Shown: positions 8,185 to 9,715 of the stretch, in pieces
Layout: each line of letters opens with the position of its first letter
How positions within the stretch are numbered: position 1 is the first letter of the stretch
DNA from: Bacteroidales bacterium
GTDB taxonomy: Bacteria; Bacteroidota; Bacteroidia; Bacteroidales; UBA932
Direction: 5' to 3'
Assembly: GCA_017478685.1 (NCBI GenBank)
Contig: JAFVDC010000197.1
Span: 1 to 9,715, forward strand
DNA length: 9,715 nt
Translations under genes and position numbers: made by a program
Notes under the pieces: model-generated
The model's input: only the letters and a program-made list of their open reading frames with translations
Databases searched by the model: none
What the model was told of the DNA's origin: nothing

Positions 8185-9715
8185 CCTCATACTGGCCCTG
8201 CTTCTTGCAGTTGCCGCATGCTCCGCGCCCAAAGCGCCCGAGTCCGTAACCCTTTCCAAGGATGCCCTCATGGACAAGATCAAGGGCGGCTGGGCGGGCC
8301 AGACCATAGGCGTAGTGTACGGCGCTCCCACGGAGTTCAAATTCTGCGGCACAATAATCCCGGAAGAGATTCCTATCGGATGGGGCGAAGGTTACGTCAA
8401 GCACTGGTGGGACCGAAAGCCCGGTCTCTTTGACGACGTTTACAACGACCTCACTTTTGCCGAGGCCTTTGAAGAGCTTGGCCTGGACGCATCGGCCAAA
8501 GACCTTGCCCTGCGCTTTGCTTATGCGCCATATCACCTTGCCCATGCCAACCAGGCGGGAAGGTACAACGTGCGCCAGGGCATAATGCCTCCGGAAAGCG
8601 GCAACTGGCTCAACAACCCCCACGCCGACGACCTTGACTTCCAGATTGAGGCCGATTTCGTGGGCCTGATGGCGCCCGGCATGCTCCCTGAAGCGCTTGA
8701 CATAGCAGACAGGGTTGGCCACATAATGAACAGCGGAGACGGATTCTACGGCGGAGCATACGTTGCTGGCCTTTACAGCACCGCTTTCGTAGAGAGCGAT
8801 CCCGCAAGGATAGTGGACAGGGCCCTTGAGGCCATACCCCATGAAAGCACCTTCTGGCAGTGCATCAATGACGTTCGCACTTGGCACAGGAAGTACCCTC
8901 AGGACTGGAAAGCCACATGGTTCGAGGTCCTGAAAAAATGGGGGGCCGACACCGGATGCCCCAAGGGAGTGGGCCTGAGCTTTGACATAGATGCCAAACT
9001 CAACAGCGCGTATGTCACCATCGGCATGCTGTACGGCGGCGGAGACTTTGGAAAATCCATGGAGATTGCCACCCGCTGCGGCCAGGATTCAGACTGCAAC
9101 CCGGCAACCGTAGGCGGCGTCCTTGGCGTAGTTTACGGCCTTGAGAACATCCCCGAATTCTGGCGCAAGCCCGTGATGGAAATCTGGGACCTTGACTTTG
9201 AAGGAACGGATGTCTCCCTTTCAAAGGGCAGCCAGTATTCATTCAACCACGCTCTCCAACTCATAGAGAAAAACGGCGGAAAAGTAAGTGAGAATGAGGT
9301 GATTATCCCCGTCTCCAAGCCGGAAGTCCTTCCCCTTGAGCAGAACTTTACAAACACATATCCGCTGATGCGCGACCAGAAAGACGCATGGCTCAGGGAC
9401 ACCTATGAGTTTGATTTCTCCGGCAACGGCTTTGTTATCTGGGGGAACCTCGTGTGCCTCAGGGGCATCACCGAAGACTACGCCCAGCGTGTTGCCAAAA
9501 AGCACGTAGGCTCAGAGGTCTTTGCCATGGCCGAAGAAGGAGATCCGTATGTGGCCGAGATTGAAGTTTGGATAGACGGAGCCCTGGACCAGGTGTCCAT
9601 CCTTCCCATGAAGGGGACATCCCGCAAACTTGAACCTGCATGGAAATACTGCATGCCTGAGGGCCGCCACAACGTAAAGCTCATATGGCGCAACCCCAAG
9701 CCCGACACCTATCTC
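8171..9715 (+). CDS. Second lipoprotein ADP-ribosylglycohydrolase, 3' end outside the window
   Basis: The frame from ATG 8171 stays open for 515 codons to the last base, so the gene is partial only because the window ends. The first 17 residues form a lipoprotein signal peptide ending AVAAC (Cys17). The following SAPKAPE lacks an acidic export patch, suggesting a periplasm-facing lipoprotein. The ARH/DraG-like catalytic region runs from about 28 to 345: IKGGWAGQTIGVVYG (37-51), FDDVYND (87-93, Asp88 and Asp89), MAPGM, FYGGAYVAGLYS, and GQDSDCNPATVGG (304-316, with Asp306 and Asp308). It parallels the preceding gene block by block and is clearly its paralogue, but differs at both metal motifs. 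Residues about 395-515 form a separate beta-rich region (YVAEIEVWIDG from 460; GRHNVKL 498-504) unlike the discoidin-like tail of the neighbour. I cannot name this domain. The start lies 14 bases inside the previous gene. Substrate is unknown; an ADP-ribosyl, nucleoside or other riboside bond is the expectation. Confidence 0.87.
   Translation, partial: MKQNSLILALLLAVAACSAPKAPESVTLSKDALMDKIKGGWAGQTIGVVYGAPTEFKFCGTIIPEEIPIGWGEGYVKHWWDRKPGLFDDVYNDLTFAEAFEELGLDASAKDLALRFAYAPYHLAHANQAGRYNVRQGIMPPESGNWLNNPHADDLDFQIEADFVGLMAPGMLPEALDIADRVGHIMNSGDGFYGGAYVAGLYSTAFVESDPARIVDRALEAIPHESTFWQCINDVRTWHRKYPQDWKATWFEVLKKWGADTGCPKGVGLSFDIDAKLNSAYVTIGMLYGGGDFGKSMEIATRCGQDSDCNPATVGGVLGVVYGLENIPEFWRKPVMEIWDLDFEGTDVSLSKGSQYSFNHALQLIEKNGGKVSENEVIIPVSKPEVLPLEQNFTNTYPLMRDQKDAWLRDTYEFDFSGNGFVIWGNLVCLRGITEDYAQRVAKKHVGSEVFAMAEEGDPYVAEIEVWIDGALDQVSILPMKGTSRKLEPAWKYCMPEGRHNVKLIWRNPKPDTYL

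Noticed and set aside
8144..8887. Open reading frame of 247 codons on the - strand opposite the second hydrolase
   Set aside because: The + strand frame from 8171 is open for 515 codons with a signal peptide and catalytic motifs. The antisense frame is its shadow.

Overview
The window reads as one tightly packed, single-direction operon from a member of the Bacteroidota, most likely the order Bacteroidales. Three things support this: an adjacent SusC/SusD outer-membrane pair, lipoprotein signal peptides with an export-type acidic patch, and start codons without Shine-Dalgarno sequences. The bases are visibly GC-rich for the group, with many GCC, GGC and CTC codons. This would suit a high-GC gut or rumen lineage, but genus cannot be set from sequence alone.

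Six genes lie on the + strand, with gaps of 2 to 21 bases or a short overlap. In order they are: a PfkB-family ribokinase (10-909); a ten-helix inner-membrane permease of the ureide-permease/DMT type (931-1944); a SusC-like TonB-dependent transporter (1951-4854); a SusD-like surface lipoprotein (4859-6418); a lipoprotein ADP-ribosylglycohydrolase (ARH/DraG fold) with a discoidin-like C-terminal domain (6421-8184); and a second, divergent ADP-ribosylglycohydrolase lipoprotein with a different beta-rich C-terminal domain, which begins inside its neighbour at 8171 and is still open at the window edge (9715). No RNA genes, mobile elements, CRISPR arrays, internal promoters or terminators are visible, and no gap reaches 300 bases.

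The gene set matches, by content, the ribose-utilisation (rus) loci described in gut Bacteroides: kinase RusK, permease RusT and SusCD pair RusC/RusD, with variable hydrolases. Here the hydrolases in view are two ADP-ribosylglycohydrolases. The working model is that SusCD brings a ribose-containing ligand (ADP-ribosyl conjugate, nucleotide, nucleoside or free ribose) into the periplasm. The two lipoprotein hydrolases cut a ribosyl bond there, the permease imports ribose or a riboside, and the kinase makes ribose 5-phosphate for the pentose-phosphate pathway. The substrate is inferred, not shown. Enzymes needed to strip phosphates or the base from ADP-ribose are not in the window and may lie outside it.
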